A DNA stretch of 64,000 nucleotides from Microbacterium thalassium (lineage in GTDB: Bacteria > Actinomycetota > Actinomycetes > Actinomycetales > Microbacteriaceae). Both the position numbers and the translations under genes were made by a program. This document shows, piece after piece, positions 34,766 to 43,048 of this stretch. How positions within the stretch are numbered: position 1 is the stretch's first letter; every line of letters starts with the position of its first letter. The DNA is taken from positions 1,178,001-1,242,000 of the forward strand of contig NZ_JACHML010000001.1 in the NCBI RefSeq assembly GCF_014208045.1, given 5' to 3'. The notes beneath the pieces were generated by a model that was given only the letters and a program-made list of their open reading frames with translations, searched no databases and had not been told where the DNA came from.

Positions 34766-37700
34766 ATGACGACGGTCGAGGTGCAGTCTGGAGACGTGGC
34801 GATGGATGAGGGTCCCGAGACGGATGCCGCGATCGCGGATGCCGCGATCGCGCTGGCTGCGCGCTGGGTGACCGAGGCCGCCGACGCCGACGTCGACCCC
34901 GCCGCCGAGCGCCTCGCCGGCGTCCTGAAGGACCCGAACGGACTGCCCTTCACGCTCGGGTTCGTCGATGGAGTCATGCGTCCCGAGAGCGTCGTGGCCG
35001 CCGCATCCCGCCTGAACCACGTCGCCCCGATCGTGCCCGGCTTCCTGCCGTGGTACCTGCGCGGCGCCGTGCGGGTGGGCGGTGCGGTGGCGCCGATCGC
35101 GCCGATGCCCGTCGTGCCGATCGCCCGCCGCGTTCTGCGCGAGATGGTGGGGCACCTGATCGTCGACGCACGGCCCGAGAAGCTCGGCCCCGCGATCGCG
35201 TCGATCCGGGAGTCCGGAGCGCGGCTGAACCTCAACCTGCTCGGCGAGGCCGTCCTCGGCGACGGCGAGGCGCTGCGGCGGCTCGAGGGCATCCACGACC
35301 TCATCCGCCGGCCCGATGTCGACTACGTCTCGGTCAAGGTATCGGCGATCGTCAGCCACATCTCGATGTGGGCGTTCGACGAGACCGTCGACAAGGTCGT
35401 CGAGCGCCTGCTGCCGCTGTATGCGACCGCGGCGGAGAACGGCACCTTCATCAACCTCGACATGGAGGAGTATCGCGATCTGGATCTGACGATCGCGGTG
35501 TTCACCCGCATCCTCGCCGACGAGCGCCTGACGGGTCTCGAAGCGGGCATCGTGCTGCAGGCGTATCTGCCCGATGCGCTGCCGGCGCTCGAACGGCTCA
35601 CGGAGTGGGCGCGCGAACGCGTGGACGCAGGCGGTGCGCCGATCAAGGTGCGCCTCGTCAAGGGCGCGAACCTCGCCATGGAGCACGTCGACGCCGTCAT
35701 GCACGGGTGGGCGGTCGCCACCTACGACACGAAGCTCGACTCGGATGCGAACTACGTCCGGTGCCTGCGCTTCGCGCTGGATCCCGAGAACACGCGTGCC
35801 GTGCGCCTCGGCGTCGCCGGCCACAATCTCTTCGACATCGCCTATGCCTGGCTGCTCGCCGGGGAGCGCGGCGTCACGCGCGACATCGAGTTCGAGATGC
35901 TGCTGGGTATGGCCCAGGGGCAGGTGCAGGCCGTCAGCCGCGAGGTCGGCCACGTGCTGCTGTACGTGCCCGTCGTGCGGCCGGACGAGTTCGACGTCGC
36001 CATCAGCTACCTCGTGCGCCGGCTGGAAGAGAACGCGTCGCACGAGAACTTCCTCTCGGCGGCCTTCGACCTGCATGAGGACGCATCGCTGTTCGCGCGC
36101 GAGCGCGACCGGTTCGTCGCGTCGCTCGAACGGGCGGACGACCCCGCCCTCGCGACCGGCGCGCGGCGCGCGCAGCAGCGCGGCGGAGGGGCGGATGCCG
36201 TTCCGGCAGCTGCCGACGGCGAGGACGGCGCGGCGGCCGAGGCCGCGGCCGAGCCCACGATGACCGGCGCCGTGCTCGAGATCGCGGACACCGACGACTC
36301 CTTCGTCGAGACGGCGGTGTTCTCGAGCCGCGAGTCCGACGTGCTCGCCGCCGGCGTCGCGGGCTTCGCGAACACGCCCGACTCCGACCCGGCGCTGCCG
36401 CAGGTGCGGTCATGGGCGAAGGACGTTCTCGCCCGCATCCCGTCCTCGACGGCGGGCGAGGTCGCGATCACCGCCGCGCGCGTCGGGAGCCCCGACCAGG
36501 TCGACGCGGTCGTCGCGCGGGTGAAGAAGGCCGGTGCGCGCTGGGGCGAACGGCCGGCTGCCGAGCGTGCGTCGGTGCTCGAAGCGGCAGCGCGCGCGCT
36601 GGAGTCCCGTCGCGCCGAGCTCATCGAGGTCGCGGCATCCGAGACGGGCAAGGTGTTCGCCGAGGCGGACGTCGAGGTCAGCGAGGCGGTCGACTTCGCC
36701 AGGTACTACGCAGCGACCGCGCGCGAACTCGATCGCGTCAGCGGGGCCGTGTTCGTCCCCGCGCAGGTCACGCTCGTGACGCCGCCGTGGAACTTCCCCC
36801 TCGCGATCCCGGCCGGCGGTGTGCTCGCCGCGCTCGCCGCGGGCTCGGGCGTCGTGTTCAAGCCCGCCCCCCAGGCGCGCCGGTGTGCGGCGGTGATCGC
36901 GGAGGCGCTGTGGGCGGCCGGCATCCCGCGCGACGTCCTCGCTCTCGTGGACGTCGACGAGGGCTCGCTCGGCAAGAAGCTCGTGTCGCACCCCGACGTC
37001 GACCGCGTGATCCTGACCGGCTCGTTCGAGACGGCGGCGCTGTTCCGCTCGTGGCGGCCGGAGCTGCCGCTGCTGGCCGAGACGAGCGGCAAGAACGCGA
37101 TGATCGTGATGCCGTCGGCCGACCTCGACCTCGCGGCATCCGACCTCGTCAAGAGCGCCTTCGGGCACGCGGGCCAGAAGTGCTCGGCGGCGTCCCTCGC
37201 GATCCTCGTGGGTCCGGTCGCCCGGTCCGAGCGGGTCATGCGGCAGGTGAAGGACGCCGCGACGTCGCTGCGCGTCGGGCCGCCGACCGATCCGACCGCC
37301 GAAGTCGGGCCCGTGATCGAGGTCCCGCAGGGGAAGCTCTCCTGGGCGCTCACGACACTGGGCGACGGCGAGGAGTGGCTCGTCGAGCCGCACATGGTCG
37401 CGCCCGAGATCGGTGCCGGCCGCCCCGCGCCCGACCCGTGGGCCGGGCGCCTGTGGAGGCCCGGCATCCGCACCGGCGTCAAGCCCGGTTCGCGTGTGCA
37501 CCGGGAGGAGTTCTTCGGGCCCGTGCTCGGCATCATGCGGGCGGCGTCGCTCGCCGAGGCGATCGAGCTGCAGAACGCGGTCGCGTACGGCCTGACGGCG
37601 GGGCTCTACACGCAGGACGCCCGCGACCTCGCGACGTGGCTCGACGAGGTGCAGGCGGGGAACCTCTACGTCAACCGCGGCATCACCGGCGCCATCGTGC

Positions 37701-38452
37701 AGCGGCAGCCCTTCGGCGGCTGGAAGCGCTCCTCGGTGGGCCCGGGCACGAAGGCCGGCGGACCGAACTACCTCATCGGGCTCGGCTCGTGGCGCCCCTC
37801 GACCGGCGGCACGCCGTCGCAGACGCTGCACCTGCGGGGCCTGGACTCCCGCATCCGCGACGCGATCGAGGCGGCCCAGCCCTCGCTCGGCTACGAGGCG
37901 TTCGAGTGGCTGCGACGGGGCGCGCTGTCGGATGCGCTCGCGTGGGACCGCGAGTTCGGCAAGGTCAAGGACGTGTCGCGCCTCGGCGTCGAGCGGAACC
38001 TGTTCCGCTACCGCCCGGTGCCGGCCGTCGCGGTGCGCGCCACCGCGGACGCGCCCTGGCAGGCGCTGCTGCGTGTCGTGCTCGCCGGCATCCGCGCGGG
38101 CACCGAGATGACGGTGAGTGCGACGACGGGCGTGCCGGCGCCGGTGCGGCGCGCGCTCGACGACGCGGGCATCGCGCTGTACGTCGAGAGCGACGCGGAG
38201 TGGATCGAGCGGATGCAGGCCGCCGACCCGCGTCCCCCGCGTGTGCGGCTGATCGGGTCGGAATCCGCGGTGGCGTCGCTGCACCGCACCCTGGCGGCGG
38301 CGTTCGACGGCGACCCCGACCTTGCCGTCTACGACAGCGCCGTGACGACGGCGGGCCGCCTCGAGCTGCTCCCGTTCCTGCGCGAGCAGTCGATCACGAT
38401 CACGGCGCACCGGTTCGGGAACCCGGACGACTGGTCTGCCGACGTGATCTGA
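34766..38452 (+). CDS. putA: Bifunctional proline dehydrogenase / L-glutamate-gamma-semialdehyde dehydrogenase
   Basis: A 1228-residue type B-like PutA converting proline to glutamate through pyrroline-5-carboxylate. The FAD-dependent PRODH barrel spans about 80-450 (LNLNLLGEAVLGDGEA, DYVSVKVSAI, FINLDMEEYRDLDLTIAVF, KVRLVKGANLAME, GVAGHNLFDIAYAWLLA). The aldehyde dehydrogenase spans about 550-1050, with Glu772 (LLAETSGKNAM) and the catalytic Cys806 (GQKCSAAS). There is no ribbon-helix-helix domain, so it does not repress its own gene. A third C-terminal domain of about 180 residues is retained, as in long PutA forms. An Ala/Gly-rich linker lies near 480-500. The 3' end is followed directly by repeat copy B. 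Confidence 0.95.
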   Translation: MTTVEVQSGDVAMDEGPETDAAIADAAIALAARWVTEAADADVDPAAERLAGVLKDPNGLPFTLGFVDGVMRPESVVAAASRLNHVAPIVPGFLPWYLRGAVRVGGAVAPIAPMPVVPIARRVLREMVGHLIVDARPEKLGPAIASIRESGARLNLNLLGEAVLGDGEALRRLEGIHDLIRRPDVDYVSVKVSAIVSHISMWAFDETVDKVVERLLPLYATAAENGTFINLDMEEYRDLDLTIAVFTRILADERLTGLEAGIVLQAYLPDALPALERLTEWARERVDAGGAPIKVRLVKGANLAMEHVDAVMHGWAVATYDTKLDSDANYVRCLRFALDPENTRAVRLGVAGHNLFDIAYAWLLAGERGVTRDIEFEMLLGMAQGQVQAVSREVGHVLLYVPVVRPDEFDVAISYLVRRLEENASHENFLSAAFDLHEDASLFARERDRFVASLERADDPALATGARRAQQRGGGADAVPAAADGEDGAAAEAAAEPTMTGAVLEIADTDDSFVETAVFSSRESDVLAAGVAGFANTPDSDPALPQVRSWAKDVLARIPSSTAGEVAITAARVGSPDQVDAVVARVKKAGARWGERPAAERASVLEAAARALESRRAELIEVAASETGKVFAEADVEVSEAVDFARYYAATARELDRVSGAVFVPAQVTLVTPPWNFPLAIPAGGVLAALAAGSGVVFKPAPQARRCAAVIAEALWAAGIPRDVLALVDVDEGSLGKKLVSHPDVDRVILTGSFETAALFRSWRPELPLLAETSGKNAMIVMPSADLDLAASDLVKSAFGHAGQKCSAASLAILVGPVARSERVMRQVKDAATSLRVGPPTDPTAEVGPVIEVPQGKLSWALTTLGDGEEWLVEPHMVAPEIGAGRPAPDPWAGRLWRPGIRTGVKPGSRVHREEFFGPVLGIMRAASLAEAIELQNAVAYGLTAGLYTQDARDLATWLDEVQAGNLYVNRGITGAIVQRQPFGGWKRSSVGPGTKAGGPNYLIGLGSWRPSTGGTPSQTLHLRGLDSRIRDAIEAAQPSLGYEAFEWLRRGALSDALAWDREFGKVKDVSRLGVERNLFRYRPVPAVAVRATADAPWQALLRVVLAGIRAGTEMTVSATTGVPAPVRRALDDAGIALYVESDAEWIERMQAADPRPPRVRLIGSESAVASLHRTLAAAFDGDPDLAVYDSAVTTAGRLELLPFLREQSITITAHRFGNPDDWSADVI

Positions 38453-38470
38453 GGCCGCGGGCGTCACAAG

Positions 38471-38540
38471 TGGCGGGGATTCTCGGCGACACGCCGCTGG
38501 CAGCATCCGCCCACCGGCGTGTCGTCAGGGATCCCCGCCA
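38471..38540. repeat. 70-bp nested palindrome, copy B
   Basis: Outer arms TGGCGGGGAT (38471-38480) and ATCCCCGCCA (38531-38540); inner arms GACACGCCG (38488-38496) and CGGCGTGTC (38515-38523). Gaps are 7 nt on each side and the loop is 18 nt, identical in size to copies A and C. The terminal pair is T-A instead of C-G, changed in both arms. It follows putA, before a convergent gene. Confidence 0.8.
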
Positions 38541-38572
38541 TTCGGTACACGAGCAGGGGCTCGTATCTCGGG

Positions 38573-38890
38573 TCAATTCGGGATCGGCCCGTCCGGGACC
38601 TCCCATGAGTGGTGCTGGCGCCAGCGCGGTGGGATCTCGCCGGTCGTGCGGCGGTGAAGGACACCGGCCTCGTCGACCCACACGTGCAGGCGCCGTTGAG
38701 CGGTCGGGTGGTCGGGGCTGAGGAACCAGCTCAGCGGGTTCAGGAACTCGAGGAGAAAGCGCCATGCCGGCGGATGAACGAGGTGGATCATCCACATCTC
38801 GTCGTCCCGACGGTCGCCGTCGAGGTGCCAGCCATCGTCCATGCGGCGCATCATCTCGGAGCGGAGGTCGGCGGTGATCCCGTGGCTCAT
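38573..38890 (-). CDS. Hypothetical protein
   Basis: A 105-residue cytoplasmic-looking protein, unrecognised. It is rich in Trp, His and Arg (WHLDGDRRDDEMWMIHLVHPPAWRFLLEFLNPLSWFLSPDH), with no signal peptide. The short hydrophobic run WRFLLEFLNPLSWFL might be an amphipathic helix. Codon use and third-position GC look like genuine coding, and it starts 7 bp after the stop of the next minus-strand gene, so the two are likely co-transcribed. ATG 38890 is the only reasonable start. Confidence 0.6.
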   Translation of the reverse strand: MSHGITADLRSEMMRRMDDGWHLDGDRRDDEMWMIHLVHPPAWRFLLEFLNPLSWFLSPDHPTAQRRLHVWVDEAGVLHRRTTGEIPPRWRQHHSWEVPDGPIPN

Positions 38891-38897
38891 CGGCCGG

Positions 38898-39218
38898 TCA
38901 ACGGTGCCACTTCTTCATCCGGTCCGAGAGTGTGTTCTGCTCCTGCCGTCGAGCTCGCACGGACGACCACAGCGGCACCCAGATCGGAGCGAGCACGCCG
39001 GCCATGCTCGCCAGGAACACCAGCGCACAGCCTGCGGCCCAGACGAACAGGGGCAGCGGCATCCGGGGGGCCGAGGTCTCCACGTCGGCTGCCCAGTCGC
39101 CGCCGACCTGCGTGTAGACCCCGATGAACGCCCAGACGCACGCAACGGCGACCGCGAGCGCGCCGAGCCATCCGATCGCGAGCCCGAACCCGGATGGCCG
39201 GCTGGTCCTGATGAACAT
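38898..39218 (-). CDS. Small two-helix membrane protein, unknown function
   Basis: A 106-residue protein with two transmembrane helices (GLAIGWLGALAVAVACVWAFIGV and LPLFVWAAGCALVFLASMAGVLAPIWVPLW) and a basic C-terminal tail. The ATG at 39218 is preferred because TACGCT (39230-39225 on the minus strand) ends 6 bases upstream, giving a leaderless message; the longer frame to 39431 crosses an inverted repeat and the LacI promoter. No family recognised. Confidence 0.65.
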   Translation of the reverse strand: MFIRTSRPSGFGLAIGWLGALAVAVACVWAFIGVYTQVGGDWAADVETSAPRMPLPLFVWAAGCALVFLASMAGVLAPIWVPLWSSVRARRQEQNTLSDRMKKWHR

Positions 39219-39224
39219 GAGGTC

Positions 39225-39230
39225 AGCGTA
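39225..39230 (-). promoter_or_regulatory. -10 box TACGCT of the small membrane protein gene
   Basis: Read on the minus strand, TACGCT lies 6 bases before the ATG at 39218; no Shine-Dalgarno sequence is visible, which is consistent with a leaderless transcript. Confidence 0.45.
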
Positions 39231-39263
39231 GACGGCCGACGCGCGCGCGAACGCCGGGGAAGC

Positions 39264-39309
39264 GCGCGAAAGTCGGAGGATCGGGGGGCGGATGCTCCGA
39301 CTTTCGCGC
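39264..39309. repeat. Perfect 15-bp inverted repeat, copy F
   Basis: GCGCGAAAGTCGGAG (39264-39278) and CTCCGACTTTCGCGC (39295-39309) are exact reverse complements around a 16-nt loop. CTCCGAC is repeated again at 39314-39320. It lies between the divergent small membrane protein and LacI genes, upstream of both promoters. Confidence 0.7.
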
Positions 39310-39374
39310 AGAACTCCGACGAACGGATGCCGGAACCTGCGGCGGCGGCGCTCCACAGGGATGAGGCGCAACTC

Positions 39375-39403
39375 TACAACGTTGTACTCGGGCCGGGTAC
39401 AGT
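39375..39403 (+). promoter_or_regulatory. LacI gene promoter with autoregulatory operator
   Basis: The perfect palindrome TACAACGTTGTA (39375-39386) occupies the -35 position relative to TACAGT (39398-39403), a -10 box upstream of the CAGGAGG ribosome site and ATG 39422. The same ACAACGTT core recurs at the ABC transporter promoter (40521-40549), so the adjacent LacI protein is the likely ligand at both. Confidence 0.7.
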
Positions 39404-39421
39404 GGATCGACAGGAGGGCAC

Positions 39422-40456
39422 ATGGCCGCAACGCTGCACGACGTGGCTCGACTCGCGGGCGTCTCGATCAAGACGGTCTCGAACGTCATCAACGACTACC
39501 CGCACGTGCGCCCGACGACCCGCGAGAAGGTCCAGGCGGCGATCGCCGAACTCGGCTACACGCCGAACCTGACCGCGCGGAATCTGCGGTCGGGCAAGAC
39601 CGGCGCGATCGCGCTCGCCCTGCCCGACCTGGGCCTGTCGTACTTCGCCGAGCTCGCCGCCGACGTGATCGCCGAGGCCGAGAAGGCCGGCGTCGTGGTG
39701 CTCGTCGAGCAGACCGGCGGCGACCGCCAGCGGGAGCTCGACCTGCTGCGCAGCCCGCGGCTCAAGCTCACCGACGGGCTCATCTTCAGCCCGCTCGGCA
39801 TGGGGCAGGAGGACGTCGACGCGCTCGAGGTCCCGTACCCGATGGTCGTCCTCGGCGAGCGGATCTTCGACGGCCCCGTCGATCACGTCACGATGCAGAA
39901 CGTCGAGGGTGCGCGGGCGGCGACGGAGTTCCTGATCGCCAACGGACGCCGCCGGATCGCGGTCGTGGGAGCGCACGAGGGCGAGGTCATCGGCTCGGCG
40001 GGCCTGCGCACGCGCGGGTACGTCCAGGGTCTCGAGGCCGCGGGCATCCCCTATGACGAGGGCCTCATCGCGTACACGACCACGTGGCACCGGGCCAACG
40101 GCGCGACGGCGATGCGCGATCTGCTCGCCCGCGGCGCCGAGTTCGACGCCGTCTTCGGGCTGAACGACACCCTCGCACTCGGTGCCATGCGCGTGCTTCA
40201 GGAGGCCGGCATCGACGTTCCGGGCGACGTGCACGTCATCGGCTGGGACGACCTGGACGAGGCCAAGTACTCGATCCCGTCGCTGACCACGGTCGACCCC
40301 GGGCGACGCTGGATCGCCCGCACTGCCGTGCGGACGCTGCTCGACCGCATCGCGAATCCGACCGAGGATCATCGGTCGCTGCTCCTCGCGGACTACCGCA
40401 TCGTCGAGCGCGAGTCCGCGCCGGCGCTGCAGCGCGAGTCCGTGACCGCGCCGTAG
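39422..40456 (+). CDS. LacI-family transcriptional regulator of the arabinan locus
   Basis: A 344-residue LacI/GalR regulator; CAGGAGG lies 4 bases before the ATG. The N-terminal helix-turn-helix and hinge are classic: ATLHDVARLAGVSIKTVSNVINDYPHVRPTTREKVQAAIAELGYTPNLTARNLRSGKTG. The effector domain is a periplasmic-binding-like fold (LIFSPLGMGQEDVDALEVPYPMVVLGERIFDG, FGLNDTLALGAMRVLQEAGIDVPGDVHVIGWDDLDEAKYSIPSLTTV). It is followed by the sugar ABC transporter, GH51 and GH43 genes, so arabinose or short arabino-oligosaccharides are the likely inducers. ACAACGTT-type operators before itself and the transporter fit repression of both. Confidence 0.92.
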   Translation: MAATLHDVARLAGVSIKTVSNVINDYPHVRPTTREKVQAAIAELGYTPNLTARNLRSGKTGAIALALPDLGLSYFAELAADVIAEAEKAGVVVLVEQTGGDRQRELDLLRSPRLKLTDGLIFSPLGMGQEDVDALEVPYPMVVLGERIFDGPVDHVTMQNVEGARAATEFLIANGRRRIAVVGAHEGEVIGSAGLRTRGYVQGLEAAGIPYDEGLIAYTTTWHRANGATAMRDLLARGAEFDAVFGLNDTLALGAMRVLQEAGIDVPGDVHVIGWDDLDEAKYSIPSLTTVDPGRRWIARTAVRTLLDRIANPTEDHRSLLLADYRIVERESAPALQRESVTAP

Positions 40457-40487
40457 CGCACTCGCTCCGAAATCTTCCCGAGGGGCC

Positions 40488-40549
40488 TTGACATCTCCTG
40501 CATGCAGGAGCACTATGTCGTTTACAACGTTTACTTCTAACGTTGTAAA
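40488..40549 (+). promoter_or_regulatory. Promoter of the arabinan transport/hydrolase operon with three palindromic sites
   Basis: A perfect -35 TTGACA (40488-40493), a 17-bp spacer and CACTAT (40511-40516). The spacer is almost entirely filled by the perfect 16-bp palindrome CTCCTGCATGCAGGAG (40495-40510). Downstream, TTTACAACGTT (40521-40531) and AACGTTGTAAA (40539-40549) form a second, interrupted palindrome, each half resembling the LacI-gene operator. The transcript has an untranslated leader of about 115 bases before ATG 40642. Confidence 0.7.
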
Positions 40550-40641
40550 TCGCAGGACTCACCGTGGAGGAATCCACGCGAAGGCCCCGCGACCACTCCG
40601 TGAACACCGGTGTTTGCACCGCGAGAGGAAGCACACAGCCA

Positions 40642-41976
40642 ATGAAGTCGAAGGTTCTTGCCGGGCTCGGCGTCGCCGCCGTCGCCACGGCCGCACTGAC
40701 AGGATGCTCGGGCGGATCCGCAGCAGAATCCTGCACCAACGAGATCCTCAACCCCGACGCCACGCAGGTCAGCGTGTGGGCGTGGTACCCCGCGTTCGAC
40801 CAGGTCGTCGACCTGTTCAACGAGACCCACGACGACGTCCAGGTCTGCTGGACCAACGCCGGCCAGGGCAACGACGAGTACACCAAGTTCTCGACCGCCC
40901 TCGAGTCGGGCAGCGGCGCTCCGGACGTCATCATGCTCGAGTCCGAGGTGCTCGCGAGCTTCACGATTCGCGACGGCCTGGTGGACCTCACCGAGTACGG
41001 CGCGAACGACGTCAAGAGCGACTACACCGCGGGTTCGTGGAAGGACGTCTCGAGCGGCTCGGCCGTCTACGCCATCCCGGTCGACGGCGGCCCCATGGGC
41101 ATGCTCTACCGCCAGGACATCCTCGACGAGTACGGCATCGAGGTGCCGACCACGTGGGACGAGTTCGCCGACGCCGCTCAGAAGCTGCAGGATGCCGGCG
41201 CACCCGGCGTCTTCGCCGACTTCCCGCCGAACGGCCGTGCGTACACGCAGGCCCTGTTCGCGCAGGCCGGCAACGTTCCCTTCACCTACGACAGCGCCAA
41301 CCCGCTCGAGATCGGCATCGACGTCAACGACGCCGGCTCCAAGGACGTCCTGGCGTACTGGAACGACCTGACCAGCAGCGGCCTGGTCGCCACCGACGAG
41401 GCGTTCACCGCCGACTACAACACGATGCTCGTCGACGGCACCTACGCCATCTACATCGCCGCCGCATGGGGCCCCGGCTACCTGAAGGGCCTCGAGGGCA
41501 CCGATGACACCGCCGAGTGGCGCGCCGCGCCGGTTCCGCAGTGGGACGTCGACAACCCCGTCCAGATCAACTGGGGCGGCTCGACCTTCGCGGTGACCAG
41601 TCAGGCAGACGACCCCGAGGCCGCGGCGCTCGTGGCCAAGGAGATCTTCGGCACCGAGGACGCCTGGAAGATCGGCGTCGAAGAGGCCTCGCTGTGGCCG
41701 CAGTGGCTCCCGATCCTCGAGTCGGACTACTTCGTCGAGCGTGAGGACCCCTTCTTCGGCGGTCAGCAGATCAACAAGGACGTGTTCCTCGAGGCGGCCG
41801 CCGGCTACCCCGGCTTCACGTTCAGCCCCTTCCAGAACTACGCCTACGACCAGCTGCAGGAAGAGGTCACGGCGGTCGTCGTGGACGGCTCGAAGGACGC
41901 CTCCACCGCTCTGGACGACCTGCAGGCCACTCTGGAGCAGTACGCCACCGATCAGGGCTTCGAGCTCACCAACTGA
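40642..41976 (+). CDS. Sugar ABC transporter substrate-binding lipoprotein
   Basis: A 444-residue extracellular solute-binding protein (family 1, MalE-like/SBP_bac_1) tethered as a lipoprotein. The ATG at 40642 begins the signal peptide MKSKVLAGLGVAAVATAALTGC with lipobox LTGC; a longer frame from 40564 lacks any signal. The mature part has the CUT1-type features QVSVWAWYPAFDQVVDLFNETHDDVQVCW, VIMLESEVLASF, YAIPVDGGPMGMLYRQDILDEYGIEVPTTWDEF and WGPGYLKGLEG. First gene of the arabinan operon, followed by a hairpin-rich leader and two permease genes; no ATPase gene is present, so a shared MsiK-type ATPase encoded elsewhere is expected. Confidence 0.92.
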   Translation: MKSKVLAGLGVAAVATAALTGCSGGSAAESCTNEILNPDATQVSVWAWYPAFDQVVDLFNETHDDVQVCWTNAGQGNDEYTKFSTALESGSGAPDVIMLESEVLASFTIRDGLVDLTEYGANDVKSDYTAGSWKDVSSGSAVYAIPVDGGPMGMLYRQDILDEYGIEVPTTWDEFADAAQKLQDAGAPGVFADFPPNGRAYTQALFAQAGNVPFTYDSANPLEIGIDVNDAGSKDVLAYWNDLTSSGLVATDEAFTADYNTMLVDGTYAIYIAAAWGPGYLKGLEGTDDTAEWRAAPVPQWDVDNPVQINWGGSTFAVTSQADDPEAAALVAKEIFGTEDAWKIGVEEASLWPQWLPILESDYFVEREDPFFGGQQINKDVFLEAAAGYPGFTFSPFQNYAYDQLQEEVTAVVVDGSKDASTALDDLQATLEQYATDQGFELTN

Positions 41977-41983
41977 TCACCCC

Positions 41984-42102
41984 GGGGCCGGTCCTCACGG
42001 GCCGGCCCCACCCCCGGCGGCATCGTCCCGCCACCCGATCCACCACCCCGGACCTCAGTCCGGGCGATCCACCACCCGGGCCCCGCGCCCACGATCCACC
42101 AC
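41984..42102 (+). repeat. Intercistronic hairpins and triple CGATCCACCAC repeat
   Basis: After the binding-protein stop, GGGGCCGG (41984-41991) pairs with CCGGCCCC (42002-42009). CCCGGAC (42047-42053) pairs with GTCCGGG (42058-42064) across a 4-nt loop. The 11-mer CGATCCACCAC occurs three times (42036-42046, 42065-42075, 42092-42102), 29 and 27 bp apart. This 142-bp spacer probably tunes mRNA decay or read-through so that more binding protein than permease is made. Confidence 0.65.
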
Positions 42103-42118
42103 ACCGAAGGGAATCGCC

Positions 42119-43048
42119 ATGACGACGACCGTCATCGACGCCCCGGCCGCGCCGCCTCGCCGACGACGCAGCGCCACCGAACGCCGCCACAAGGTGGGCT
42201 GGCTGTTCATCACCCCGTTCCTGGTTGTCTTCGCAGCCTTCCTCGTCTTCCCCCTCGCCTACGCGTTCGGCATGAGCCTGTACAGCTCGACGCTCGCGAC
42301 CGGGACCAAGTTCGTCGGCCTCGAGAACTATGTCAAGGCCTTCACCGACCCGCTGTTCCTCGGCGGACTCGGACGCGTCGCGCTCTACGCCATCGTGATG
42401 ATCCCCGTCCAGCTGCTCGTCGCGCTCGCCGCGGCGCTGCTCCTCGACAACCTCGCCACCTGGCTGTCGAAGCTGTCGCGGCTGCTGATCTTCGCGCCGT
42501 ACGCGATCCCGGTCGTCATCGGCACGCTGATGTGGAGCTTCCTCTACAGCCCGCGTTTCGGACCGGCCGGCACGATCTTCGAGCTGTTCGGGCTCGAAGC
42601 GCCGAACTTCTTCTCGAGCGACACGATCTTCTTCAGCCTCGTCAACGTCGTCACGTGGCAGTGGGCGGGCTACTACATGATCATCATCTACGCCGCGCTC
42701 CGGGCGATCGACCCCTCCATCTACGAGGCGGCTCGCATCGACGGCGCGAACGGCTGGCAGATCGCGACGCGCGTCAAGGTCCCGATGATCTCGTCGTCCA
42801 TGGTGATGGTGATCACCTTCGCCCTCATCGGCACGCTCCAGTTCTTCACCGAGCCGACCGTGCTGCGCAGCGTCGCCTCGGGCGCACTCCCCGCCGACTA
42901 CACGCCGAACATGTACGCGTACGCGCTGGCCTTCAGCTACAGCCAGTTCAACTACGCGTCCACGATCGCGTTCGCCCTCGCGATGGTCGTGTTCATCGGA
43001 TCGTTCGGGTTCCTGTTCCTGACCCGCAAGCAGAGTGGACTGAAGTGA
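42119..43048 (+). CDS. Sugar ABC transporter permease (MalF-like)
   Basis: A 309-residue inner-membrane permease; GAAGGGA precedes ATG 42119. The N-terminal 25 residues are basic and cytoplasmic (PRRRRSATERRHKVGW), then six helices. The MalF-type coupling loop is IYEAARIDGANGWQIATRVKVPMISS (the EAA motif with conserved G), and FAPYAIPVVIGTLMWSFLYSPRFGPAG is typical of CUT1 permeases. It overlaps the next permease gene by one base (TGATG). Confidence 0.93.
   Translation: MTTTVIDAPAAPPRRRRSATERRHKVGWLFITPFLVVFAAFLVFPLAYAFGMSLYSSTLATGTKFVGLENYVKAFTDPLFLGGLGRVALYAIVMIPVQLLVALAAALLLDNLATWLSKLSRLLIFAPYAIPVVIGTLMWSFLYSPRFGPAGTIFELFGLEAPNFFSSDTIFFSLVNVVTWQWAGYYMIIIYAALRAIDPSIYEAARIDGANGWQIATRVKVPMISSSMVMVITFALIGTLQFFTEPTVLRSVASGALPADYTPNMYAYALAFSYSQFNYASTIAFALAMVVFIGSFGFLFLTRKQSGLK

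Noticed and set aside
36410-38506. A 698-codon minus-strand frame opposite putA
   Set aside because: Shadow of the aldehyde dehydrogenase half of PutA, whose catalytic residues are intact on the plus strand.
38471-38540. Integron attC site
   Set aside because: The nested-palindrome layout resembles attC, but the terminal core triplet context GTTRRRY/RYYYAAC is absent and no cassette array or integrase is seen.
41984-42102. CRISPR-like array
   Set aside because: Three 11-bp repeats are too short and spacers of 16-18 bp are too small; no cas gene is nearby.
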